A stretch of 64,000 nucleotides of DNA from Sipunculus nudus (GCA_026874595.1 CM049316.1:44221695-44285694); one strand, 5' to 3'; shown: positions 46,806 to 59,962, counted from the stretch's first letter. Numbers and translations are program-made. Notes: generated from the letters alone by a model not told the origin.

Positions 46806-49252
46806 AAAAGTCTACCAAGCTAGTAAACGCTTTTGACCAGCTGTGTCGTCGTGGGGTCGTTCGGTGCAATCTCCTCTTCTTCCTTGGGGATATAAATAGC
46901 ATCTCAACTAGCTTTCTGTCCACCCAAGTCATGTCACGATTCTCCATTTTTTGTCATTGCTTTTATGAGACATAAGAAAGGGTTTTTATGGCTATCCCTG
47001 CAGTAAGATATCACTAAAAAGCAATTCATGCTATCTTAACCAGTGCCCGAAAACAGTCCAGGAGAGCGTCTATAGATTTTGTCGACCAAGATTAATGTAC
47101 AAACCTGGACACATAAGTTAAGATTCTTCGCACTAACAGTGGTGATATATAGTGTTGCCACCGAAAGCTTATAGGATTCTAAAAGTTTTTTTCATTTTTC
47201 CACGCGACAACTTAAGTAATAAGTAATGCCGTTATGCCGTCGTTTTTTTTTTGTATATTTCGCATGATCGGAATTACCATTACAACTGGGGTACAATCTT
47301 AGGAACCACATTGGTGAATATTCAACCTACAAAACTGTTTAACATCAGATATATGCATAGGACATGTATAACATTAGACTAGTCTTTTGACATCATGCAG
47401 AAAGATTTAAATTCTCTTGAAAACTTCTAATTGAAAATCTTAAAATGTCCCTTATAAATATCCCGATTTTGCAGTACCTTAGAACAACAAAAGCTACAAC
47501 ATTAAATCACGCAAACGTGAGACTTCTTAAAGGTTAGACAAGGTACACGCATTTATCTTAAACTCGCGGGAAGTCGCTGTCATTCTGTTGCCACTTTTTG
47601 TCAACAGTCTCTTCCTATCAGTAGCCTCATACACCTGTTCAGCTAAGTTTTTGTGTATTAATGACTAAGGTGGAATTTACAAGTCTTATGTTGGCATATT
47701 CGCGGATATTATTAATTATTGATAAAAAATCACGTATAATTTAAGATAACATTTTTGTTTTACATAAAACACTGTAAGACTTTAGAGATTAACTGTACCA
47801 TACGTTTGAAGGAATCCTTCTGGTGAGGTTTGACCAACTCTAACTAATATCACCCAACCGCCAGAGGTTGTTTCCACTCAAAATGAACCTCTTCCAGACG
47901 GCCCCGACTACATGTCTCAACTGTCAATCTTCAAAATCAAAATTTGTTACATTTCAAGGAAACCCTTCTGTTTACTTTTCACATTCGTATGCTTCAAAAA
48001 TATAAAATAATCCGTGAAGTCCACACCTACCACAAAAACACCCATTTTTATGGAATTTGCCCTGAAACAATTATTTACCAATACATTCGGAAGGACTACA
48101 ATTACCATCTTCATGCATTTATACTTACGCCGCATTGTGGTGCATTGTGGGTGGCAGATTTTGACGCCCACAGACCATAACCAGCAGAGTCGTAGTATAG
48201 TTAGTCCGATTCTGCGCAGTGGTGTGCAGTAAAGCCTGTACATCTATCCGGGCTCGTACATTAAAAAAAACTGAAGTTGTGTCCCCAGTTCGACCCATAA
48301 CATTTTCTCCATATACTCCCAATCAAAGTGTATCCTGCAAGGCTGCGATTATATATACTGGACGTATTTTGATATGGACAGCGTCCATCGTGACGTCCGT
48401 AGTGTCGCCGCGATAACTCACCAGGAAGTTGTTGATGAAAATTACAATAAACAATGAGCAATATCTGCACATATTGTCGGAGAACAACAGACTCGGTGCT
48501 CACCGTGATAACCTACCGAGAATGTACAGGATTTTGCTGAAAATCACTGTAAATTAATGTTTGTAAAGGTATCTCACCTAATTTCGATTCTTGGCATCAA
48601 ATACACATGTTTAATGAGGTCCAAGGTTATGAAGGACATAGTATGCATTCTTGTTCTGTGACTATAGCGCCCGCTATCAGAACCATGACGCCGTAATTAA
48701 CACCATTAATGATGGCGATATACGTTCATAAATCATGCTGAAAGCTCCCACCCTAATCTGAACACCAATGTAGCGTTTTTGAAAGATTTAAAGGTGCAGC
48801 TAAAATGGACACTCTGGGAAGAGTATACTGGTATGATTACGTAGTTTTGATGACACAGCCCTCTATAGACCTGTATGTGGCTGGCTGATTTAGTATGGCC
48901 ATGGTCGGGGGTTGGGGTGTAAGACCGTGATATACGATGATAGCTAGTGCTATGGTAACCTCGCGCTGTCTCACAAATATCGCACACGGCGATCATAGCG
49001 CCCGGAGAGGAGAGCCGATTGGTTCCGGTTAACCCCTACAGTAACTCTACTAATAAGGGTCGACCTAACTGCGGGCGGCCACTGTACATGTTTACTTTGC
49101 TATGGTGTTCTGAGCGTTTTTGTTTGTTGTACCATTTTATTCATTGATTTCCTTAATTTTTAGAGAATTAACAAAACCCCGCTATTTGAAAGAAGATATT
49201 TTAATTTGTCAGTCATCAATTTAACGTCATGTGTATATGTGCATGTGGATAC

Positions 49253-49302
<50 letters not shown>

Positions 49303-49790
49303 GTTTCCATATGTGCGAATTTCCGTAGAATGTGGATATTTCAGATTCAATTGATAGCCAGAACATGGACCAGCCAATTAAGATTAAAACCTGTATAAAC
49401 GCCTATATAATTAGAGCTTAGTATAGTAAAGGTCGTTCTATGTACATACCACGTACGTACGGCCTCCTCAGTTTTAAGCTCAGCTTACTTTCTGTCAGCA
49501 ATTGGTCTTTGTCCCTCTTCTTTCCGTCCGACTGCCTGACCATGCGTAGCAGGGCTCAGATCGTAACCGTTCGACTTAGAAACTTCTAAGTAATCCAGGA
49601 AGGTCTTGGTAAAATTTCATAGGAAACCTAAAATTAGGTCTCAGTGAACAGTCTTCTGTTTAAAATACAGCAAAGCATGCTGCTGAGCACCATGGACGTC
49701 AGACTTATCTAGTTTGCAGTACAGTGTATATTTTTTTTTCTCCAGATATCATTCACAGATTGTCTCATTCAATAATGCAGTTGAAGTGAC
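46806..49790. other. Intergenic/intronic, no gene seen
   Basis: (TA)n at 49256-49300. Frames at 47944-48243, 48261-48503 and 48733-48996 are open on both strands but unrecognised. No splice-supported exon. Confidence 0.5.
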
Positions 49791-51110
49791 CTTAAATTTC
49801 ATGGTCTAATCTGCGAAAATATGGTATTTTTTTGTGAACACTATAACTTTGGAAGTACTGAATATTTTCCCCTCAAATTTAATACGCAAACTGTTTTAAC
49901 AAAGTTCTCATGTGAGTTCGAAAACCCATAATCCTTTAACTTGTTGAGTATTGCACAGTTTCCTCAAATTTGACACGCAATTTGTTTCAATCAAGTTCCC
50001 TGATGAGATCGGAAAATGGTGTTCTTGGCCAGGTTTAAGGTCAAATCAGCCAAATTATAGTTCATTGTCTCCAGGAACGTTGGTGAACGTGATAACTTTT
50101 GAAAGTATAGCATATTTATTCCTCATATTTAACACAAAAGTTGTTTCCACGGATCAGTTTGAATACTGGTGACCCTGACCTCAACATTTAGGGTCAACTC
50201 AGAAATCTAGGATTGTGATCCCCATAACTTCCGAAGCACCGAAGATTTTTTCTTCAAATTTGACACATCAGCTATTTCCGTAAAATTGTAGAGTGAGTAC
50301 GAAGACTCATGCATTGTGACTTTGACCTTCATTTAGAATTTCATATCTGCAAAATTACAGGATTATTATGATCCCTATAACTTTTGAAGTAATACATATT
50401 TTTTCTTAAACTTTAAAATCCCATTTATTTCTGTCGTTTTCTCGGAGGATCCTGAAAGCTGGTGACCTCGACCTTGATTTTCAAGGTCAAATCTACAGAA
50501 TTCTTGGATAAATATAACTTTTAAAGTACTGCATATTTTGTCCTCAAATATATTAGACAAAATGTTTCAACCAAGTCTCAGAGGACTTTAAAAACTTGTG
50601 ACATTGGCCTTTATCTTGTAAGTCAAATCAGTCGAATAATAATTCGTCCTGAGTTTTTTTGTGATGCAATATCTTTGATTTAAGTGTTTGGTGTGTGTCC
50701 CACAAATTTGACACACACCTTGAACTTTATCTTGTTTTCTCTTGTACAACCTTTATAAACCGGTCATAACTGGATTCAGTCTTCATATATGTGTGACTCA
50801 TCACTTGAAGAAAGAAAACTGTCAACTATGGTGTTGCAAGGTCCAGTTATTCAATCCATTTCTTCAGAAATCTTATTCTCCTCTTGTACAATCACTGTAG
50901 ACCAGTCATGGTTGGATTGAGTCTTCATATGTGTATGACCCATCACTTAAGGGAGAACCCTGTTGACTTTGGTATCAGAAGTTCATTGGTCAAGATAACA
51001 TCTGAAGTAAAACTCAATTTGGTTTTCAGATGATAAAATTCCTGCTGAGAATGTTTCATGTGTCTTTCTTGTCAGCTGAGCATAATTACCCATGGGTCCT
51101 TTTTTCATAA
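49791..51110 (+). repeat. Degenerate ~130-160 bp tandem repeat rich in TGACCTTGACCT motifs
   Basis: Units share ATAACTTTTGAAGTACTGCA, a TTTCCTCAAATTTGACACAC-like block, and GGTGACCTTGACCTT...AAGGTCAAAT. ATAACTT-type starts fall at 49843, ~49934, 50092, 50224, 50377 and 50514. From 50690 a second module (TTGTACAA...CGGTCATAACTGGATT...GTCTTCATAT) repeats twice, 142 bases apart. The region closes with CAGCTGAGCATAATTACCCA near 51073. I remember this general repeat as common in bivalves. Confidence 0.8.
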
Positions 51111-51354
51111 TATTATTAACCATGTCTGTCTTCTTTTCTGTCAATAGCTCTCTTTCTAAGCGATTGACTGTTTGTCTGTATTAAGATTAAAGGTTTATCT
51201 GAAACGTTATGGTTTCAGTAATATATACGCATGAGGGTATAAATGATATACCAGGATATAGTAACAAGAACATTTAATGTTTGTTGGTACATCTGTCTCT
51301 GGGTAAAGAGCTGCCACTGACGCTGATACCTAGCGGATGATAAGACTCATTGAA

Positions 51355-51690
51355 GCGACGTAAGAATAATTAATTTCACTTTTGAGGTGAGCTTGGTCCA
51401 ACGTCGGCGATCTAAAAGTTTTAAACCAAATACCTCTGGATCATACAGGAAGCAGCGTATCACAAAGCTGCCTTTAAAAATAGGTAAAAAATTACCTGTC
51501 AGCATGTCTGTTGGAGACTACCTCTTGCCACGATTCCTGGTAAAATATTGTTCTCTAACAATGAGAGCGACATGGGCGATAGTTCCGGCGCCCCCATGTC
51601 CGCGGCACGTCAACCGAACCCTCACAGAGAAACCCAGAATGAGAGACGTGCTTCCGTCTGTATCTTGGATTTCTTGATTAACCTGTGACA
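51355..51690 (-). pseudogene. Candidate PLAT-domain exon or relic (polycystin-1-like)
   Basis: After an AATTAATGTCACAG acceptor-like site the minus strand is open for 54 codons: GFSVRVRLTCRGHGGAGTIA, HVALIVREQY, then RNRGKR and a TAG stop. The same frame resumes with PIFKGSFVIRCFLYDPEVFG, LKLLDRRRWTKLTSKVKLII and LTSLQ. The order matches the PLAT fold of polycystin-1-like proteins: 'V-V-TG---GAGTTAHV-I-L', 'R-L-----P-F-RGS-D-FLL', 'LG-L--L-I-HD--G--P-WYLS-V-I-DLQ'. The internal stop and missing neighbours suggest a relic or diverged exon. Similarity is by eye and partial. Confidence 0.35.
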
Positions 51691-53149
51691 TTAATTAACG
51701 CCAAGTAGCTGGCATGCCCCAGTGAGGACCCTCCAGGCACCGGAAGGGCTTCAAATGGCAACAGTCATGTCGGAGATGCCGTCGACATTTTTATATCAGA
51801 CTTAACAGAATACAGGTCTGTATACCTGTAACAGTTCCCCAGACAATGTGACATTGTGCGCCCCATAGACAGAGAAGCAGACACCCGCCCCTGTTGTATA
51901 GAACGCCAATATCGCTCAACTACATGTTTCCTACTAAATTGTGAAAAAAATATGTGATGGACGCCGTCACAAATTTTAAGAGTTGTTTACCGGTTCAGTA
52001 CCAGCATGGTTTCATTATGGGTTGTTTTCTCAATTATGTTGTGTGGATTCTTGTGGAGTGGGTAATTTTGGTTATATCATATATAAATAGTGTTTTAAAG
52101 TATATATGGTAAGACGAAATTATCCTTAACATAAGATATTGTTAATATTGATTCAGATCCTGATTGCAGTGAGAAGGACTTTCAGCTTTTCCATATATTT
52201 ATATCAAAGCCACTTATTTTATATAAATGCATGCATAGTCTTGCTTGAGGTAAGAATTTACCGTCAATACTTTTTCTGAGTGTTAAAAGCTCCCTATATT
52301 CTCAGATACACTCATCACACATCAGCCTCGTAAATCAACTTGATATATATAACGTATTTATAAAATCACCTGTTAAATCCTAATCATGAACCTTATTTCA
52401 TAAATATGTACACTCCACTGACACTTAACACATATAATTACTCTGTGGACTTGAATTCAAGCTTTACTGTTAATAGGAATATGTATATGTAAGGCAGGCA
52501 CACTCTGTAACCCCATTGGACTCGATCGCCAATTAAGTGGAGATTGAAAGATATTCACGAATATTCATGAGTGTTATATAACTTAGTGTGTGGTTTAATT
52601 GATTGGTTTCGAGTGTGCAAAAGGTAATTTGACAGACTTGATTCAGGTTAATTCAGACATGTGCACCGTAACATCATACGAGGGTATAATATGTTACAGT
52701 TGTACAGTAATTGCTGCATGCATGGCATGTCAAATTGATGACTAAGTGATTCAGCAATAATATGGAGATTCCGTTGTCATGGTAATGGAAACTTTGAATA
52801 AAAACACTTAAAATTATGGTTTAATCTTTAATCAGAGGGGATTAAAAAAGTATTATGGCTCTATCGTATTTTATTTCAATTCAAAGGGAATTATTAAAAC
52901 TGGTCAATATCAGCAAGAAAGCTTAGTCTCAAAGAAATAGGCCCATCAGATATCGGTATATCGGTTTCCCAAAGAATCGGTGTTTAAAAGGTAGCGCCAA
53001 AAAATTTAATTATCTCGCGCCTTATAGGATGATTGGACTGCATGATTTTAAATGGAATTATTTGATAGGATTTGAACGGCAAGAAGAAAAGAAAAAGAGG
53101 TAAAGATGGGGGTCGATAGTCAGACATCACCGGTGTTGTCAGTCTCATC
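51691..53149. other. Intergenic, no gene seen
   Basis: AT-rich; nothing I can support. Confidence 0.55.
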
Positions 53150-53315
53150 CGACTTTACGCTTTGCCTTTCTTGTCTTTCGAGCCTTTTTTTTCAACAGGT
53201 GCTAGAAGGTTCTACATTTTCCTGCCACCCGTGACCAGTACCCATCCTGGGTAGAGGGTGCGAACCCACAACTTTGAGGTCACAAGTCTAGCACTCTATG
53301 CATTACGCCACCATG
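53150..53315 (-). mobile_element. tRNA-derived SINE
   Basis: The minus strand reads TGGTGGCGTAATGCATAGAG (tRNA 5' and A-box region), TGCTAGACTTGTGACCTCAA, GTGGGTTCGCACCC (clear B box and T-loop), then CTACCCAGGATGGGTACTGG as body. This is the best-preserved tRNA-like head in the window. The 3' end is vague. Confidence 0.7.
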
Positions 53316-54934
53316 CATACTCTACCAACAATGAAAATCAATATCAAGTCTCTGGGTGTTGACTCTAGCTCTCTTTTATATTTTTTTATTTTCTTGTCCT
53401 CTTTGACATATTGTTATGTGTTTATATCCTGGAATGACGTATATAGAAGAATCGGGAATGCTTCGGTCAGTTCCAAACGTACCTCGTGTATAGATTGTTG
53501 AGTTCAATGTCAGAAGAATCCTTCACTTCGCACGTGTCCACAACAAGCAATTAAACATTAGGTGTAATATATTAAGTGGAGCTATCTCTACAAAAGCCGA
53601 ACAGTCATTGAAAAGACATGTAAATTAAATTATAATTATCGAACTAAATTCTGTCTGTATACCGTGATTCAAACAATAAGGACCTGCTCGATATGAATCT
53701 TTCATCAACTTAGTCCTATTTAAGAATAATGCTTTCGCAAACTGTCATTGGAAAGTTAATTAGGTGCTAAATGTGCACGAGGAGCTCGGCAAAGAGATAA
53801 CATTCAGACAGCAGTGAACATATAGCGTTCCTCTAATCCTTTGGAATGCTTAATCCGCGAGCGTTAACAAGATCCGGCTGTATCAAGATATATTCATATA
53901 AAACCCATAAACACGTCGGGTATGCTAACGTTATGATAAGCGCGCAATCATATCTATCATGATACTGTACTGTAAAATGTAATACAAATGTTCAGATTAA
54001 TGTACCACAGCGGTATACGCCATAATACTGGTCTGTTATTGATGTAATAGATGTAGCGTCCCTCCCGCAAACCTACCCCACGGAGAACTCCACGTCCTTT
54101 TTTCTGGATTGTATATAAACACCGTTGGTTTTTGAGGGCCGAAACGGTCTATAGGCAATCAAACCCATGCTGGGGTAAGTGATCATAGGCTGGGCACCAT
54201 GTTCACCGAGCATATAACTGACTGCCTGTCAGTTTTCATGTTATTTTATAGGCTTTTAATCGGCGCATGTCATCTGCTTTTCATTTAGCTACATGTGCGG
54301 TGACCGGCTATATGTTCCTCTCGAGGCCAAGTAATGGCAGTTATGGAATGTATGCTTTAAGTATGGAGAGGGGATGAAGACACAGATGGAAACCATCAGC
54401 ACCACTGGTATGGCAACGGGATGCAGAACAAAGCCATTCAAAGCATGGTATATAATGAAATAATTCAATATATACAAAAAAATGTGCCAATTTATATTGT
54501 TATAAAATAACGCTTAGTTAGACGAACAATGATGCATATTTTTATTTAGTAGGCATTGTCATAATAAAAAAAAAATGAAAAAAAAAGATTTATAGTGCCC
54601 GAGCGCCCCGTCTTTAAATAAGTCTGTGACCCCCTCCGTAAGCGCTCCTTTTGAAATATGAAAAAGGTGATAGCTTATATAGTTGTGTGTTTATCGATCG
54701 TCCGCACAACCAGGGAAATTTACAAAAGTTGCAGATGAAATTATATGAGTATTCAATTTTCATAGGTGTAAATATATACGTCACGTGAAAATTATTACGT
54801 CTTATTGATAATAGATTCATTGTTGAGTGTTTCGTGTGACTGGGGTCTGGCTTCCGGTATAAAGCATATACTTAAACTTCACGCTTAAAAAAACTCTCGC
54901 GAGAGTTTACGTTATTCAACGCTAGCACAAACAT
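53316..54934. other. Intergenic, no gene seen
   Basis: Unremarkable AT-rich sequence with short frames only. Confidence 0.55.
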
Positions 54935-54941
54935 ATAGAGA

Positions 54942-55441
54942 CACAGGCGGTTGAATTGCTTTTAGTATAGATTTCGGTTAAATTTTTTACTTTTCTGGGT
55001 CATTTCCTTATAACTAATATTTTTCTAGCGTCTTTCACACTGTATGGTCCATCCCTTTATTATTTACTTAATAAGATAGGCAGGCAAGAAGCCCTCGTCT
55101 TTGGGTTCGACAGCCATGGAATAGCAACCGAGGACGCGCTGTCTGATTGGTGGATATGTCTACAACATGGAGTCTTCAGATGGTGATACCGCTGACGTAA
55201 CAATGGTTCAGCCAGTCACGCATGTACTTTAAATTTAGCCTGAAACCGATGTGCCATGCATGGCCTTACAACGTGGGCTTCTTGCTTGCCTATCTCAATT
55301 ATTAAGTAAAGAATAAAGAGATGGACCATTTTGTGCGAAAAAGGCCAGAAAATGTCAGATCAGTAATAGTTATAAGGAAATGACCCAGAAAAGTAACAAA
55401 TTTTACCAAAATCTACACTAATAGCAATTCAAGCGCCTATG
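54942..55441. mobile_element. hAT-type foldback MITE with target-site duplication
   Basis: Two inverted arms of about 150-165 bp (54942-55094 and 55275-55441) flank about 180 bp of unique sequence. The left arm starts CACAGGCGGTTGAATTGC; the reverse complement of the right arm starts CATAGGCGCTTGAATTGC. Both continue with TACTTTTCTGGGTCATTTCC, then ATGGTCCATC, then GATAGGCA-GCAAGAAGCCC. ATAGAGA(C) flanks both ends (54935-54942 and 55442-55449), a 7-8 bp target duplication consistent with hAT. No transposase inside. Confidence 0.85.
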
Positions 55442-55449
55442 ATAGAGAC

Positions 55450-56344
55450 GATAACCACTATAGGAGCCATCCACGGACGTATCCTGTCAGAGTTTCGAAG
55501 AAATTAGTAACTATAGGATTGGAGCAGTTTTAACCTGAATTGCAATTATTCAAATTAACATTCAAAAGGTGATGATATGAGTTATTTTATATTTAATCTT
55601 ATGTATATTATTAACAGACCCGAATCACGGGCACATGCACATGTAACACACGGTAACCGGAATTTATTTAGCGTTCAGTTTCTACTGATCTGATTTTACT
55701 GGATTTGAAAGATATTATAATTTGATTTGATAGAATTATGTCTCATGGTATATTTCCATGAATACATAAAAATGTCATAACAGTGCATTTTTGCGTATGA
55801 CTGGCGTCACAATTCAAAGTAGGCCCAATCAGTCCACAATAAATGTCCACCGGATCGTGTATTCATGACTTACATAATATAAGCACTAAATTGTTCGAGA
55901 TTTCCCAGACGACGTAATATCATACATGCATGCAGCTCGAGTTCGCGGAGAAAGCATCAAGCCGACGCTATATACACGCAGGATCGCAGCAACAACCACG
56001 ATATAATTACGCTAATGGTTGTCCTTTTACAGAATGAACCATTTGGTAAGCGCCCTCGTAACAGGTATGTTTACTTGGTCCTGAATCATGTAAAGTCGGG
56101 TTCATAAGCGATTCAGTGTATTTTATACATATGCTTCAAATATATCAAATGCAAATGATTAGATGGTATCAAATACAAATGCATGCTATCGAATGCGGTA
56201 AATTGCTTGAACACTTATAAATTACAAATACATTCGCATTTGAACCCTTTACACCTGACATTGTCACAGATACGCACACGCACGCACATATATACATGTG
56301 TATATATGTGTGTGTGTGTGTGTGTGTGTTACAGCAAATCGGTG
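55450..56344. other. Intergenic; dispersed repeat and a weak exon-like motif
   Basis: Besides the repeat at 55781-55870 there is a 32-base exon-like segment at 56033-56064 (TTTTACAG|...ACAG|GTATGT) containing an ATG (MNHLVSALVT). A (CA)/(TG)n tract lies at about 56275-56330. Confidence 0.4.
55781..55870 (+). repeat. Dispersed repeat, family shared with 46714-46805
   Basis: ACAGTGCATTTTTGCGTATG, ACTGGCGTCACAAT, AAAGTAGGCCCAATCAGTCC, ATTCATGACT. Same orientation as the partner copy. Confidence 0.7.
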
Positions 56345-58325
56345 CATTAGTCATTTCGCGTCATGTCTTTACGTGAAATTACTCAAATGTTCAGTCATTT
56401 CATGCAGGGGTATAATTACACAGGTTGTAGTCTGTAAATCTGGCAAACTGTGTAATCGGTAAATCTGTAATAATGGAGCATATATTTGTCAGTGATTTAT
56501 TTAAGTAGCTAGCCATTTTTTCACAGCTGCGTTGGGGTTATTATATATAGGAAACCTCCCATATATACAATAGTCAAGTCATTTTACTTGATTTTAAGCC
56601 AAATCCGGAACAAATTGCTGCACAAATAACTTCGTTTCATGATGACCAGAAAGATCTTGAGATTAAGATATCAAAAGCCCCAAAAAATCCCATTTGGGGA
56701 ACGTTATTTAATGTGATGATTTTAATTTGCTATAAACTATAAAGTTTTACTTGACTTATAACTGCACATTAAGCTTGGGCTTTCCCATTCTGCATGAATG
56801 ATGACAACTTATTTGATAGATTTTTTTATTGCCTGTCCATGGAATCTGAATGAGATATAAATTTTACCAAAAGTATACGTAAATTAAAAGGACAAGGCTC
56901 GACAATTCCCACTTACCTGAGCGATTGGGATTGTTATGAGAATAGTTAACTTGCCCCATTGTCTGAAAGATTCCCATATCAGACCATTCCACAATCAAAG
57001 GGAATATCACTTACAAGATAAATCTTATAGAAACAGCAGTATAGGGTATGTTGTATGTCACAATATGTTTCGTTAGGAATATATATAAGATTATCGACAT
57101 CAGAGGACATTTAACATTTAAATGGTATTCAAAAGGTGCAATTAAACCTTGCTAATTCTCCCCTTGGAAAAGTTTTGAGTGTTTTACTTATTTTAATAAT
57201 CTGGCTGGTCAACCGGTAAGATAATGTAAGTATAATATTTAAAGCCTATTAAAATACGTCATCCGTTACATTTCACAATGATTATGTTGCATGGTTAGCA
57301 TAAATTATGATGTATTTCAACAATTTTATTTAGGCCTGTTAATGGGCTTACGTCTATATATAATGTCAGACAGTTGTTCTTAATATAACTGTCTATGCAA
57401 GGTAGTATATAGGTCATTAGCAAGCCATGCATGCAGAATTCACATCATTATAATCAAATTCCAGAACCAAAGCCAAATTCCAAGAATGCCAGGATTTTCT
57501 CACTGCTATATACTGACATCAGTACAAGTATAGAACCCATTATCCTGTATACGCTAAGACAGTTCTTATACATTAAGGAATGATTATAATAGCTAATTTA
57601 CTGAGTATATGTTCTATTTAGAAATAATTGGCTGGTCTCAAGATGACTATAAAATTTTGCTTATTTTCATTTGAAAATCGAAAATATTATTTATTAATTC
57701 TGTTAATAAATAAAGCATGTATTATAACATCTCATCTTCACTTTTCACTGATTTTATTTTACAGGGTTTCATGCTTTAACAGTGGTTACATTTAAATGTA
57801 AATTACATTCACATATAGTTGAAATACTGTTATTTTAACAAAAATTTGACCATGAGAGACTCCTGCATCTTTCATGCAATTCATACAGTGCACAGTCAAC
57901 ACCAAATGTGAGAAATTAAAAAAATATGATAAACAAAAATAAAATATTGCCCATTTCTATTATTAATTCCATATGCCAAGATAACGTGCAAATATTCTCA
58001 TAATTCGCTTGAACTGAGTGCCCGAACCCATGCACAGGTCACTTGTTTGAAGTTTGATCTCTATAAGAAAAAGAAATAAAACATGTAGCAGTTTACATTA
58101 ACTTAAACTGGACCTTTGTTGACAAATAAACCATTATATCAACTTACATTCTGTTTCTTTTTTAATCCATTAATTTCATGTAATGACTGGGCATGAATTT
58201 CAGTCATTTCACGAAATGCCTGAACAATTTTGTCATTTCATGTAATGACTGGTGGTCACAGGCAAAACGCGAAATGACTGAAATTTTTAGGCATTTCATG
58301 AAATGATTGATTTCACAGATTGACT
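56345..58325. mobile_element. Possible ~2 kb non-autonomous element bounded by palindromic motif clusters
   Basis: The right boundary (58175-58325) holds five ~28-bp units built on the palindrome CATTTCATGAAATG with AGTCATTTC and GGCATTTC variants. The left boundary (56349-56406) has AGTCATTTCGCG, TTTACGTGAAAT and CAGTCATTTCATGCAGG. The interior is AT-rich without coding potential. That the two clusters are ends of one element is inference. They could instead be two unrelated copies of a short repeat. Confidence 0.3.
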
Positions 58326-58330
58326 GCATG

Positions 58331-58432
<102 letters not shown>

Positions 58433-59130
58433 ATGTATATGCATGCACTTTGTAGTGAATATAACATAAAAATGGAGCTGCTAAAATCATTATTATTAAT
58501 AAATTATTATATAATTCTTAATCAAGATATTAATATTTATTCTGAAGTAGCACTTTATGTGAAATCCCATTTGTATTATGCTGTATTATGTTGTATTATG
58601 CCGGAGATAATGTAGTGTATCTATTATCGCGAATTCGCTTCCCCACTGACTTAAACAAATTTCCAGGTAATTAAAAGAAAAGTACAGCCTAAACATTGTG
58701 TCGGTATAATTCCTTAAATTTCCTTGCATGGTTTATGGAAAACTCCTGAAAATATCATTGTATCTGCCAAAAACTATGTTTAAAAAAAAATTGTTAACTC
58801 CTGTAGACAAGCGGAAATAATCTTTCATTGGGCGCGATCGGTTGCGCAATGCATAATTTTATCACGCACGATATGCACCTGCACGGTAGCCGTACTGCGC
58901 AACTTCAAAATCAGGATTTTCAGGAAGCTTCCAACCGGTTATGCTTTCTGTTTTATTATTCTTCTCCTTGTTTCGGAGTTTTCGTGCATACACAAGATCG
59001 GACCTATGGTAAACAGACGAACGTGGTCTGTTTTTACTCACACGCAGAACCATAACAACCGAACAATCCAGGTGAACTGGATATAGTAAGGCCGTGAGCT
59101 GTAATGGTTTTGCTTAAAAAAACATTTCTT
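58433..59130. other. Intergenic, no gene seen
   Basis: Two overlapping short frames at 58828-59055 are unrecognised. Confidence 0.55.
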
Positions 59131-59755
59131 TTGAGCAAAAATGAACTAATAATACACTTATCATTGAAAATGTTAATGAACCTTCAAAGTAAATGAGTTT
59201 ATAGTATATGTATTAGTGCGGAAATTATTCGAGACATTATTCGAGTACCCGGATTCATGATTAGTCCATAATTATATGAGTCTAAAGTATGTTCGTTTCA
59301 GCCCTGGCACGTTTATCATTTATCTATCTTTTATCTATGTATATACGATCCGGTATATATGATTACTACAATAATAAATAATTAATACTTCTAAGGTTTA
59401 TTTTAGCTCCGACAGGAACGGTTGAACAAAAAAATTGTATATTGAGCAAAAATGAACTAATAATACACATATCATTGCAAATCTTTACGAACCTTTAAAG
59501 AAAATGAGTTTATTAAATATGTATCAGTGCTGTAAGTACTCGAGACATTCGGACCGAGTACCCGGATTCAAAATAAGTCCATAATTATTTGAGTCTGAAC
59601 TATGTTCATTTCAGCCCTGGCACGTGTATCATTTATCAATCTTTTATCTAGGATACATAATATATATATATATATATATATATATACTACAATAACAAAC
59701 AATTAATACTTCTAAGGTTAATTTTAGCTCCGACAGGAAAAAGTTGTACAAATAT
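59131..59755 (+). repeat. 311-bp direct tandem duplication
   Basis: TTGAGCAAAAATGAACTAAT at 59131 and again at 59442. The shared order continues through GAGTACCCGGATTCA, CAGCCCTGGCACGT, ATTAATACTTCTAAGGTT and TTAGCTCCGACAGGAA. The second copy carries an expanded (TA)n near 59659-59685. Confidence 0.9.
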
Positions 59756-59958
59756 ATATACATATGTGTGTGTATACCAACTTACACACTGAAGTGTTTC
59801 TGTTTATATATAATATTTTGTGTATAAAGATTAACAATACAGACATTGATCAGCAAATACTCTAAAAAAGTGTATTATCCTTTTTTATCATTTATATCGA
59901 TCTTATATCTATCAACTTATCCATTATTAATTGATGATATATTTATGTATATATGACC

Positions 59959-59962
<4 letters not shown>

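Noticed and set aside
51387-51677. 96-codon plus-strand frame
   Set aside because: Starts at GTG and its complement gives the more meaningful PLAT-like reading.
56033-56064. 32-base exon-like segment with ATG between TTTTACAG and GTATGT
   Set aside because: Too short to judge, and its frame does not accept the phase-1 end of the 19357-19418 exon (it gives a stop).
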